The translations under genes and the position numbers were made by a program. A stretch of DNA of 64,000 nucleotides. Source: Mesaphorura yosii. Its lineage: Eukaryota > Arthropoda > Collembola > Poduromorpha > Tullbergiidae. Positions within the stretch are counted from its first letter, which is position 1. Each line of letters begins with the position of its first letter. The stretch is taken from the NCBI GenBank assembly GCA_009869945.1, contig WIXG01000045.1, forward strand, positions 124,001-188,000, written 5' to 3'. Shown here piece after piece: positions 23,092-38,464 of the stretch. The notes below the pieces were generated by a model, which saw nothing but the letters and a program-made list of their open reading frames with translations, was not told where the DNA came from and ran no database searches.

Positions 23092-23556
23092 TAAGCTGCA
23101 GGTGCTACTGCTGTCGTAGCGTCTCCTCCTGCTGGTGGCGCTTCTTCAGGAGCGGCGGCCACAGGTGCTGCTTCAGCAGGAGTGCCTGCTGCTGGTGCTA
23201 CTTCAGGAGCGGCGGCCGCAGGAGAAGCGTCCTTTGCTGGAGCGACGGCCGCAGGAGTGTCCTTTTCTTCGTGTATTTCCTGTCAGGGAATACGGCAGTA
23301 AGGATACATGAGAAAACTGAGTTTTTTGCACTTTGGCACTCACCTCAGCGTCATCGGAGGAGTTTTTTTCTGAGCCAGTGCTCGTGGATTCCTCGTAGTT
23401 CCCGTGCTGCTGAGACGCCGCATTGAATTGACTGTACACCACACCGCTGCTTACGGCCGCGTTGTTGATCGTCATTTTACGTTTCACTTTCAGCGGACTG
23501 GAGCTTGCGTAAACGACGACGCAGCAAAGGATGGTGAGGGACGCGAGTTTACCCAT
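23092..23556 (-). CDS. secreted Ala/Pro/Glu-rich low-complexity protein, unrecognised
   Basis: Two exons (23556-23344, 23279-23092; 64-bp intron) give 133 residues. Residues 1-20 are a signal peptide (LTILCCVVVYASSS), followed by a basic KVKRK segment that could be cut by a furin-like protease. Next come a Ser/Asn/Glu-rich stretch and, from about residue 78 to the end, repeats of Ala-Ala-Pro-Glu type (AAAPEVAPAAG, AAAPEEAPPAGG) ending in VAPAA. The second exon uses GC-rich Ala codons, unlike its AT-rich surroundings. A TATAAAAG box at 23634-23641 fits a strongly expressed gene. I know no family; a cuticle, glue, mucin-like or hemolymph protein is possible. Confidence 0.7.
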
Positions 23557-23633
23557 TGCAGAAGCAGGTTAAGAATTGCGAGAACGTATTGAAAGCGAAG
23601 GCTCAAATGACGGACCTTGTCGCTTTCGACATC

Positions 23634-23641
23634 CTTTTATA
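23634..23641 (-). promoter_or_regulatory. TATA box of the Ala/Pro-rich secreted protein gene
   Basis: TATAAAAG on the minus strand lies 78 bp upstream of the start codon, leaving a leader of about 45-50 nt if transcription starts 30 bp downstream. Confidence 0.65.
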
Positions 23642-23863
23642 GACTCTCATACTCACCATACTGATTTAGAAAATCAAGCCAAAATAACATGTTGTTTATT
23701 ACCCGCTTTGATGAATAATGAATAACACAGAAAAACATGACCTCTAACTGTAGAGCAAAAATGTTCACATGAAATCACAATCATAAATTCAGCGATTCAA
23801 AGATTCACGCGAGCATTAGTCACAAACAAAGAAAAACGATACCGCCTTAAAAACATCCTCGTC

Positions 23864-26800
23864 CTAAGCATAAAAGGTGAATACGGATGACTGGTTTCCA
23901 CGTGCCAATAAAAATGGAGGCATTCCACGTGTCAGAATTTCTAACCAGGCCAAGTACAGAGCTGGTGACACAGAACCCTTGCGAGGTATCAACATCGTCC
24001 TGTAATGAGAAATTGGAAGCTGTCAATTTCATCTAAAAAATTCGATCAAGTCAAGCCACGGTGTTTGCCGTTGTGGCGTACATGGTAATGAATGCAGATT
24101 CCTTCGAGTAGTGAAGCAGATGCTGTCTCAGTCGAAGGTGTCTGTTTGTCTTTTCTTTTTGCGCTCTCAATTCATCTTCAGAAATCTCTCCTTTGGCCTT
24201 GAATTTGCCGATAATATCGTTAAATTCTTTCTTGATTGACTCGTCCGGCTTCATCTTGGCATCATCCGAGATGACAATCACGTCACTGTAGTCTATGCGC
24301 AGCTTGGCGAGCAGAGTTGCCATGCTGTTGGCCAGAAAATTCAATAACTCAAATCACATATGGCCCTTCATATGAGGCTAGTGGTCATACCTTCTTTGCT
24401 CGTGACCCAGCGCATCCTCTCCGCCTGGAGCCAATGAAAAGATTCTGAGCTTTGTCCCAGCGTACTGCTTCCTCTTTGTAAGCAGATATGGCAGCAAGAG
24501 CGTCAATCCACCATCGTCATACCTAAATATTCAAGCGAGCATTGAATTTAAAGCCATCAGCTGATCAATTATAGGAGGCAGCATACATCCACCAAACATC
24601 GATAGTCTTGCCAGCATGTTTTCTCCGAAATTGTGTGACATTATTCAGAATCTCACGCGATGGTTTCTTTCCTGGTTGCGTACCATGGTACATGGCCGAA
24701 ACTGAAATTTTACGTGATTTCTTCTTTTTGACTTCGACTGTTTCGTCCACCGTAGCTGTCTCGGTCACTGGTGTGCCATTTGGACTGAGAGCAACTGCCT
24801 TGTTTAAGCCGCCAGGGCCTTCGTCTAGCGAGAGCAAAGAAAAACGTCAAAACAAGTGCATTCAATGTTTGCCATATGCGAAGACAAAGCCAACCTTGAG
24901 ACTCTTCAGTCTTCGCCTTTGGCGCCCCGCCACTTCTCGACTCCATCAACAACTCCTCAACCGTCACCTGACCTTCCTCTTCAATGATGCCAGAATAATC
25001 CAGACCGCCCTTTACACGAAGTATTCCGATAGCCAAATGCAAATTGAGTGCTTCACTGAAAAGGTGAAGTGATTCCGATTAGATTAATTCGAGCATTGGA
25101 GTTAGAAATTACTCGTCACGCACGTGATCATGTTAAAGTAATCCCTCATATCTTCAGAGTTACAGGACTGCCAATCATGCTTGAAGCCCATGAGCACCAT
25201 ATTTGGCTTCAATTTGCCAAGTCCAGCCGTCTGCATCAGCGAATGAGCTCCCTCTTCAACGCTGTCCGCTTCAATTAGCGTATAAAATGCCTTTTTGCCA
25301 TGCTTGCGGAACCACGCATAAGAATTCTTAATCAACGTGTTCCTTTCGCGTTGAAACACCGGGCCCTGCAGGAAAGAGTGTTTGATGTTCCACTCCCACG
25401 TGTGTCAAAGCGTCAACAAGAGAATAGGATGGAAATGGATATTACCTTCACCACGTGGCCGCACACCATCAGACTTGTGTTTTTGATAAACAAGTGACCC
25501 AAGTCGACTAAGGCCGGCCGTGACGCAGGCAATCCACTAAACACAAGAACCTGTGGTCGGTAGTTTTTGACATGGTCCTCAACATTAATTAACTCTTGTG
25601 TAGATTTCAGCGCAGAATTGTACGATTGTGCTTGCGTAGAGGAACCCCAGTTCACATTTGGTTTCCGATACTGCAAAGATGCATACAATCATGATTCAAG
25701 AGTGATTCGCATTAATTGTTGAATGATTCAGAGCTAAAAAATGGCTTACCGATACGTACAAGTAGAGGATTATGTTTATGCTGATAGTCACCAACTTTAA
25801 AAAAGTAACAAATTTAGTTTTATGAATGTTCTTTAAACCAATCTCACAAGTTAAACTTACAGCATAAATCCAATTCATCAGGAACATAGCAGAGAGACAC
25901 ATGATGCTTCCCAGAAGACTCAGCCATGCATTATAAAATTTGAATGCCGGCCTCCATCCAGCAGATTTTGTGATAGATGCGTGAAAGCATGAGAAGTTGA
26001 TCAGGCAATACGCTGCCAAGAAAATGGTGGACAAAAGTGGGGCAATCAGGTTCAAATCAGCAATGAGTACGCATCCAAGAGCGATTATGAAAACAAGAAT
26101 GTAGCCTCGGACGGGATCGTTGTTTGCCCCATAGCCAACTGAGAAAAAGTGGATTTTAGGGTACAGTTTGTCCTTCGCCAAAGCCATGAGCACTCGGGGC
26201 GCTCCGACAAGTGAAGCAATTGCAGAAGAAATGGAAGCTGCGAAGCAACCCATGTAAATTAGCGGACCCCAGGAGCTAACCAGCGCCATGACCTTTCCAG
26301 GAAAAGTAATTCATTAGGAACTAATACGTATTTGCCAGAAGGGCCGTCGATGATTGAATTTTATACCTGGGCAGATCTCAAGAGACCAAACTTGCAATCT
26401 TCTCGATCACACACATCACTTTCATGATATTCGCCTGCCATGTCAAAGTAGTCCGTTTGGTTTCCGGATGCTTCTCTAATTACAGTTGCTCCCATAATAG
26501 CACTGTGTGCAATGTATTCAATTAGCTCGGATGACAAACAGACGGTGAGTTTTGGTTCTGGTCTTACCCGTAAATAATGTAGCTGAGGTATGTGATTGTA
26601 ATGGCTAACAGCGTGCCCTTCGGAATCGCACTTGCTGGGTCCTTCAAGTCTCCAGACAAGTTTGCACCTACGAAACAGCCAATGAAAAGTGAGGAAATGA
26701 TACCCACTGCTCTTCAACGAGGTCTAATTTTATGGCGTACCTGCGACAATTCCTGTGACAGCTGGGAAGAAGACCCCGAACACGGTGAAGAAATTATGCT

Positions 26801-28336
26801 CTTTTGTGTCATCGCCCATTCCACGACCGAAACTCGTGTATAAATTATCCTTCAGCGTTTCAACTGCAACGGAAAACCAGTAATTTTTTACTTTGGTGAT
26901 CATTTTCGCATTCTTCTTCAGTTAATTGCAATGACTCACTGTTGTATCCTATGAATCCCTTCGCCTTCTTTTCATTGTTAGGTCCTATGATCGTGCCCAC
27001 AATGTACGCTACTTGTGCAGCGATTAAGATGAGCAACATCAGCATTTGAGTCTGAAATGAGATTAGGAACGGCGCATCTTAATAATATTCTTAATAACAG
27101 ATCGAGGGTCTCGATTTCGGTTGGGGCTCATACCCTCGTCACCCAGTCCATTCCAACGAACACCAGAACGAGGATGCAGCACAAAAGAGCCGCTCCAATG
27201 ATTCTTGTGTCATGTGGGCCTCCATCAATAATTCCGTCTGTGGCAAATTCGTACTCTTTCAACAAGTCATTCACTGACTCACAGAATCCAACGATGTGCA
27301 GAGCAACCGCAATCGAATTGGCTAACGTGAACAGAAGCCCAATTGCAGCACCAAACTCAGGCCCAAGTGATCTTGAAATCATGTAGTATATTCCGCCTGT
27401 AAATTGCAAAATTTCGCTTCAGAACGCGTAAGGGATACAATTTAGCTCCGTAAGCTAAACTTGTCAAGTCTCACCTCCCTTGATTTGTCCATTTGTGCTG
27501 ACGGCGCTCATACTGATTGCTGTGATAAATGTTGTCGCATTCGCCCATGTAATGACCAAAATCCCTTGAAGAACTCCAGCCTGTCCGATGACCCAACTCA
27601 AGCGAATGAAGAGCATCACGCCCCAAATGTTCAATAGGCATCGCATCTAAAAATCATTTAATCCTTTGACATCGCCTTCAGGCAATTTACTAAACACATT
27701 CGTATTTGCTTTAGCTTCGCATACCAATACTCCTTCTAACCATCCAAACTTGATTACTTTTCCCTTCAACTTGGTTGGCGCCTCAGAGTGGTCAACGTCA
27801 GGATCCTGAAAGTCGTTGATACAGTCAGACAGTGAAGCTAAACAAACTTAAACGGCCGATATAATCGTTTATCGAACCTTTTCGTCTTTCTTAGCAATAA
27901 TTCTTTCTCCATGTTGAAGCTCATCCAGCGTCGGCCTAACTTGACCTTGCACTGAGCCGTGCTCCCGGAAATTGTCTAGCCGTGGCAGTACTTCTGTCAG
28001 TTGTCCCATACTTTTTGAGTATCTTGACACATACGAACCCTGATTTGATCCAGTGTGAGGAGCTTCCTCTTCTTCGTCCAGTGACGAGTCCACTTCGCTT
28101 TCCAGCTCCGAGCTCTCTTCGGCAGGCACTTCCGACACTTGAAAACGATTCTTGTTCAAGTCATGGTGAATGTTGGTGTGATTGTGCTGTTGATAATGCG
28201 GGATGACAATTCCCTCTGTCGTCGTCTTGTCGTTTTCTTTTTCCACGATATCATCGTTCGTTACTCCGTCCTGTCCCACGACTTGAATTGGTTTTGAGTT
28301 AAAACTAACTTTCCTCGAAATTCTTCTTTCAGCCAT
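23864..28336 (-). CDS. SLC12-family Na-(K)-Cl cotransporter (NKCC/NCC type)
   Basis: A gene of many exons encodes an electroneutral cation-chloride cotransporter of the plasma membrane. The N-terminal cytosolic part (start 28336) carries RFQV at residues 64-67, the docking motif for SPAK/OSR1 kinases in NKCCs, then the [11 protein letters not shown] regulatory segment. The 12-helix amino-acid-permease core is recognisable from [19 protein letters not shown] (27646), [20 protein letters not shown] (27400), [20 protein letters not shown] (26240) and [13 protein letters not shown] (26110) to [17 protein letters not shown] (25950). The C-terminal SLC12 domain includes [35 protein letters not shown] and the end [15 protein letters not shown]. 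The last intron is 24081-24000 and the last exon 23999-23864. It drives chloride uptake for volume control and epithelial salt transport. Whether it moves K cannot be told with certainty. Confidence 0.93.
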
Positions 28337-30103
28337 GGCTCAAATAACGAATGATGGAAAGAGGCCGTGGTCAACTTTGCATGTGAGTGTCAATCCTCCT
28401 AAATCGGTCAACTAAACCTTAAATTGGTCAATGCTAAACATTTTATTGTAATCAGTGGTCGAGTGCTCCGAGTTGACAATTGGTGATGCTGTGTTTTTAC
28501 AAGTCATTATCTTCGCAGATTGTCAAAAAACGGACAGGTCCAACCAGATTGTATTGGACAGGAGACGCGTGTGTTCGTGTGTGCTGTCGTACGTGGCTCA
28601 TTATTCATCCTCCCAGGACCCTCATAGCTAGCAGGAATTATTCCGCATCGATGGCATTTGAACAATACAATTAACTCGATTACATGATTAAGTTAAATTA
28701 CCCCCATCAAGTATGTCATTCATTTGATAGATTAATCTCTCGACTGGACTTTTGGATTTACGAATGATGGAAAACCAGGAGTTTCAGTTTCAACAAGTGC
28801 AAAAAGCTCAAATGAAGTTATTATGTTTACTTTTGTTGGTGGAATAGCACGATTATCGCAAAATGGTACTTGAAGTATTGGCAAACTCGTACTACGCAAC
28901 ATCGCGAATTCCAAGCTGACCGACGACTCAACGAGGCGCCGCGCCGCAGCGTTCGAGACCGCTGCTACTGTGAAGTGATTGGTCTCGTGCTGGTAGTGTG
29001 ATTGGGGCTTCAGTGTTAATTCCCTCGTTACGTCAACACGCATCTTGCGGTGTGGTCCAGAGGTGAATAATTGGTACTTTGGTACTTTACAATTAGTTGA
29101 AGGTGTCAAGTATTTACTAATCTCTGTTCCCCCACACTGCCATATCAGGGAAGTAAGTGTTTTATTTGCCCTCATCAATATCAGTGTAAATAGTACGATA
29201 ATACCATAGTCGTAGTCGTAGTAGGATTAAACGGTGGTAAGCACCTCTGAATGATTCTGATTCTGTCACCTTATTGTGTATGGTTGACATTACGCTGATA
29301 AGAAGCGGTCCTGACATATTCACATTATTGTCACCAGTTTATTGTGGTAGTGGTTTGCTCTTCGCGATGAGGTTTTAAGTTCTGTGAATTAATTTACGTG
29401 CCCCAGAAGTAAAATGAGCCGCTAATTAACAAATATCATACGAGTCACGTCACAATAAGCGCCAGGCGAGTTGTGCCAGACTGGTCCATCGTGGTAGCAC
29501 CTTTCGTTATGCAATATTCACGCATTCCATTGTGGCTTGTCAACATTGCATTCCTCAATAACACCCTCGAACAAGCTGGCGTCAGAAATAAGCGCCTGCA
29601 GTGAGAATTGTATCATGTCCCCAGTGTCACGTATTCCTTCTTCACAAAGTTACTATCATAATCAGGCAGACTGTAGACTAGACCTACGGATTAAAGAATT
29701 TGTCTGGACAAACGTCATGCGATTAATCAGTCGGCATGCACATGCAAAGTAAAGTCTGGATATTTTGCGCAATTGAGAAGGTTTCACGTTTCTGGTTTGC
29801 TTGAGAATTTCTTTGGAGGAAATTGCGCTTGACATCTTGGGTTTGATTATTCGAGAACTGATTCTACATTTATTGAATGAACTTAACATAAAATCACTAC
29901 AACAAATAAACAAGGATATATGACGTGCATTGGCATTCGATGAGTGATAGCATGCAAAATCGTATCCACTCATTTTAACATTAACAACCCCAGTAAACTA
30001 TCTAAGTAAACGATTTAAATATAAAAGCAATAGCTGAAAACAATGAAATATTGGAATATCAGTATCGGAAAAAGGAAATCTGGACAATTAAAATCAAAAT
30101 TCT
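28337..30103. other. intergenic, no supported gene
   Basis: This is the upstream region of the SLC12 gene and the 3' flank of the unrecognised coiled-coil gene. The longest frame (minus, 28732-29178, 148 codons) has no family similarity, no signal peptide and no splice context I trust. A short GTAGTC repeat occurs near 29210. Promoter elements of the cotransporter must lie just above 28336, but I can point to none with confidence. Confidence 0.5.
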
Positions 30104-31322
30104 TCAACAACCCCAAAGATGTGGCGAGACTCCGTCAAATGCTAGATTATCGTTGCTACTGAACATGATGTCAATTTTTTCAAGCTCATGCTGGAAAGTA
30201 TTTTGGTTTATGGTCTTGCGATAGGCTTCATTTTGCTTGCACAAAGTTTCTATGCGCTGTTTTTGAGACTTAATGAAGAGGCGGAGAATCGCAATTTCCT
30301 GAAGAAATAAAACGAACATTTTACTGCAAAACCGAAGATAAGGATAATGAGATATTAGATTTAGAAACGCATACTCTTAAAAGCCTCATGTTAGCCTCTA
30401 CAAGATCAGAGCTCGACATTCGCTCCAGGTGACCGAAGGCGCCATTGCCATTGGTAGTGCAGTGAACAGTCCTTGGGTTCTGTTGAGTTACTGACTGCAA
30501 TTGAGGTTTGTATCCCTGCTGCTGCTGTTGTGACTGACTTGGAACAGGAGACTGAAGAAACTCTGAAGCCATGAACTGCTGTTGAAAAGAATGTGGTTGT
30601 GGTATTTCTTCTGAATACTCAGGATACAGGCTGTGACTCGAACTTTTATCTGGAGAATTTACGAAACTCGAAGATGTAACTGCAACTCCTGATGTTGATC
30701 CTTCTGCTACCATCACGCCACTTATGTCCAAAAATTGAGTGCTGTTTGCCTTATGCGCGGAAGGTGGCATGGTTTCCGGATCGTTTCTGTAAGCAAGTTC
30801 GAAGTTTCCCATTGTATTCATTTGTGCGGTTTGTGAAAAAGTGAGTTCTTGTATGACTTCCGTAGTTGTCTTGAGCTTGACTGCTTTCTTCCGATATTGT
30901 CTTTTCTTAACTGCGACAGCACCGTCTCCTTTATCATCAAGCGCCCGTTTCTTTGAAACCCCATTGGTGATGCTGGCATTCGGCAATACATGCTTCCATG
31001 TCTGGGGATCAACTTCGTATGGAGAGTTAACTTGATGTCCAAAAGTTTCTCGTCGAACGTTTGCAGAAGCAGAAGGATTCTTGTCTTTGACGACTGGTTG
31101 AGCCAGTTGTTTATACAGTGCAGTGTTTTGGAATGCCTTTCCTCCTTGCGCCTGCCCTTGCCCCCACTCGTCGTTTCTCTCCAAATCTCGGCAATCTTTG
31201 ACACCTGAGAGTGCCCTTTTGACCATCTTCTCAACTGGAGAATCTTCCATAAGTCTTTTCGACATGGGTAGATGCCTTTCGTTTTGACTATACATCTTGA
31301 CGACGCTTACTTGCTGCGTAGC
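30104..31322 (-). CDS. unrecognised nuclear-type protein, Gln/Ser-rich with C-terminal coiled coil
   Basis: The main exon runs from an acceptor (CTCTTTTCAG, exon from 31322) to a donor at 30375 (AGA/GTATGC). A short intron leads to a final exon ending at TGA 30104. The first Met in frame is at 31295, but an upstream exon is likely, so the start is unsure. From Met the product has about 378 residues. They include a conserved-looking block (YEVDPQTWKHVLP), a basic cluster (KKRQYRKKAVKLKTTTEVIQEL) resembling a nuclear localisation signal with an attached helix, a Ser/Gln-rich middle with a five-Gln run, and a terminal helix (EANMRLLREIAILRLFIKSQ and on) predicted to form a coiled coil. The layout suggests a transcription co-regulator subunit. 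I considered MED26 but see no TFIIS-N domain. Function unassigned. Confidence 0.7.
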
Positions 31323-31355
31323 CTGAAAAGAGAACATAAAGTGTGAAATCATCAG

Positions 31356-31363
31356 TGACGTCA
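31356..31363. promoter_or_regulatory. consensus CRE palindrome
   Basis: TGACGTCA is a full CREB/ATF site. It is 34 bp upstream of the coiled-coil exon's acceptor, so it is either intronic or part of an internal promoter for the transcript starting at the Met at 31295. Confidence 0.4.
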
Positions 31364-31443
31364 GCCTTTGCAAGTGCATTTTTAGAGATTACGTTTCTTC
31401 AGAAGCATCTAGTAACTTTCGTCGAAACTTAAACTATAAATTG

Positions 31444-31746
31444 CTAGGTTCTTGTAAGCTCAAAGAAGCTACGGGCGTCGAAGGGACTCAAGCCCATGAC
31501 GTATGCAAAACGGCGACAAGCAGTCTGGAAAGTCTGTCGAAGTTTTGCTGTTGCTGCGCGTAGCTCGTGTCTACTATGAAAGAACTCGCAGATGCTAATC
31601 TTCATTTGGGCGGTTCGGTAGTTTAATATTCGAGGGAATCGTAATTTACCCTGCAATTTTTTTCGTTCTAAGCTCAGCATGAACAGCCCAATGCCAAATT
31701 CACTGAATATCAAGTACTTTAGTCCGAATATGAACGTCTTCGACAT
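31444..31746 (-). CDS. possible small membrane protein ORF
   Basis: A 100-codon frame begins with a plausible single membrane helix (residues about 5-26: FIFGLKYLIFSEFGIGLFML) followed by LERKKL. It then continues with a basic, His/Arg/Thr-rich segment that looks less protein-like. A donor (CAGG/GTAAAT near 31651) and an acceptor (CATAGTAG near 31573) could remove that segment and give a product of about 58 residues ending in a short helix and stop, the layout of many tiny mitochondrial inner-membrane proteins. No homologue is known to me. It may share a transcript with the coiled-coil gene just downstream. Confidence 0.3.
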   Translation of the reverse strand: MSKTFIFGLKYLIFSEFGIGLFMLSLERKKLQGKLRFPRILNYRTAQMKISICEFFHSRHELRAATAKLRQTFQTACRRFAYVMGLSPFDARSFFELTRT

Positions 31747-32826
31747 TTTTGTATGGAATTTGCAGGTGCAATGAATTACACAGGAAAGAGGAAAGCATCT
31801 TATTTTGTGTGATTACCTGAGTTGAACGAATAGCAGTTCCCGAGCCCTCACTTCTCACTGGTATGAGTCCTCAGTTTGCAAGTTGCGAATTAGCGTTGCA
31901 CAAGGAGAAAATGAGCTGCCTCTTCAGTTCTGTTTCGCTTACCAAGTGCTTAGATGATGAAGGAGCTTGCACTTTGGCGTCTTCGTCTTCGCTTGCGATC
32001 AGCTTTTGACTTACTAATTAGTACAGACGCCAGGATTGCGAATTGCAAAATTGACCGTTGGCACATGAAAATTGTCCGCACCGAATAAACTGAAAAATGG
32101 ACAGAGGTCAAGATAGAATGCTCCACACTCCACCAGCCGCAACTAGAACAAGAGGTAAGTTCGTTCAACTCAGTGATTGATGTTGATGTTCACGAGCGTT
32201 CATGAGACATGCAATCAAAATCTGCAAGACGATGGTCCAGTTCGGTGAGACCCTTGCCACGTCTTGTACACGGTGTACATGTACGGTCCAGGCGACAAGC
32301 AGTCTGGCCACTCTGAGGTGCAGTGCAATGTTTGGGCTTTGCTTTGGCCAGCTGGTGGCTGTTGTGTGTTGATATTGTCGCCTAGCTAGATTGGGTCCAG
32401 TCCATTGACCTTTTTCGCAAAGTCCCGTTATTTTGATTCTGGCTTACGGCGTGAAAAGGTGTTAATCGGGTCGTCGCTTGGCTTCACATTCGATCTTCAT
32501 TGAACTATGTATTGTCATTGGCCGTTGGAAATAAGTCTTATATGGCTTTTAATGGAAAAATCCTCGCTAGGTAAAAAAGCAGTCAACAAAGGCTCAAAAA
32601 CATTTACAGCTGCAACTTCGAAATGCTAAAATGTTTTTATTTTCGTTGTACTAAATATGATTTGATTTGTTGGGCTTGAACACATAATCATCATTTTATA
32701 AAAAACAAAAAATCTGAAATCATGATCTTTGACTTAAGATAAGTAGATAGGATCTAACTTCACAATTAAGTGCACATATAAAATAGCACGACTTTGCTCT
32801 CAACAGTAAGAACAGATTTTTCACCC
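31747..32826. other. intergenic region with a candidate orphan first exon
   Basis: No recognised gene lies here. On the plus strand, 32097-32154 reads ATG plus 18 codons into a textbook donor (AGAG/GTAAGT), with product start MDRGQDRMLHTPPAATRTR. No matching acceptor exon is obvious before the antisense U2SURP gene. A 17-bp sequence, GGCGACAAGCAGTCTGG, is present at both 31512-31528 and 32291-32307. U2SURP's 3' untranslated region covers the right end. Confidence 0.4.
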
Positions 32827-37761
<4,935 letters not shown>

Positions 37762-38464
37762 GGTGTTGCACTTTACTTAATCAGTACTCCCGAAGTACTG
37801 AAATCTTATCAGTCAATTATAACGAATTAATAACTGTTCGGTCTTATCACAAGGTTCCACTGCCATAATTATTGTCCAAAAGTCTCCTCTACCCGGATTA
37901 TTAGAAAGCACACTCTTGACTCTGATTTCTTATACTCGTGACTCCTATTTGTTGAATTACCTTCGGTTTTCTTCTGTAGTATTCGTCTCAGCGTGTAGCG
38001 TCTGACCTGATAAGAGACGGTGCCTTCAAACGTCCAAACTCAATACACTTAACAGTTTATTAGTCTTGACATTATTAAACTGAAACAAACATTCAAATCA
38101 TGAAAATCCAGGTTCCTTTAAATTGATTCTATGCAAATTAATTGGAAAAACCTCAGCTATGGCAATGCAACAATGCAATGCAAGCAGCAAGTTATGCAAG
38201 CCCTTGCAAAAATTACTTTTGAACAACTCTTTTGAGTACTGCCTCGAATGCGTAGCTCGACGACACTACAAAACACGCTTCGTAAATTACTTATGCTTGG
38301 CTTTGCGGGAACTCGAACCTCCTTGCAAATTGTGATCGCGTAAATCCGAAAGTTCCAAGCGTCAAGAAGTACGTGAAATTACTGAGGAAACTTTTTGAAA
38401 CCATTGGCCCATTGACCATTGATTTTAAGGAGTGCATCAAAGTCTACCTCTTATCAAATCTAAA
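37762..38464. promoter_or_regulatory. shared divergent promoter interval, U2SURP and MED4
   Basis: About 700 bp separate the two divergent start codons. No TATA box or coding signal stands out, as usual for housekeeping genes. 5' leaders of both genes lie here. Confidence 0.5.

Noticed and set aside
30104-31322. Assignment of the coiled-coil gene to MED26
   Set aside because: No TFIIS-N four-helix domain is visible in any exon upstream, and I cannot align the conserved block to MED26 with confidence.
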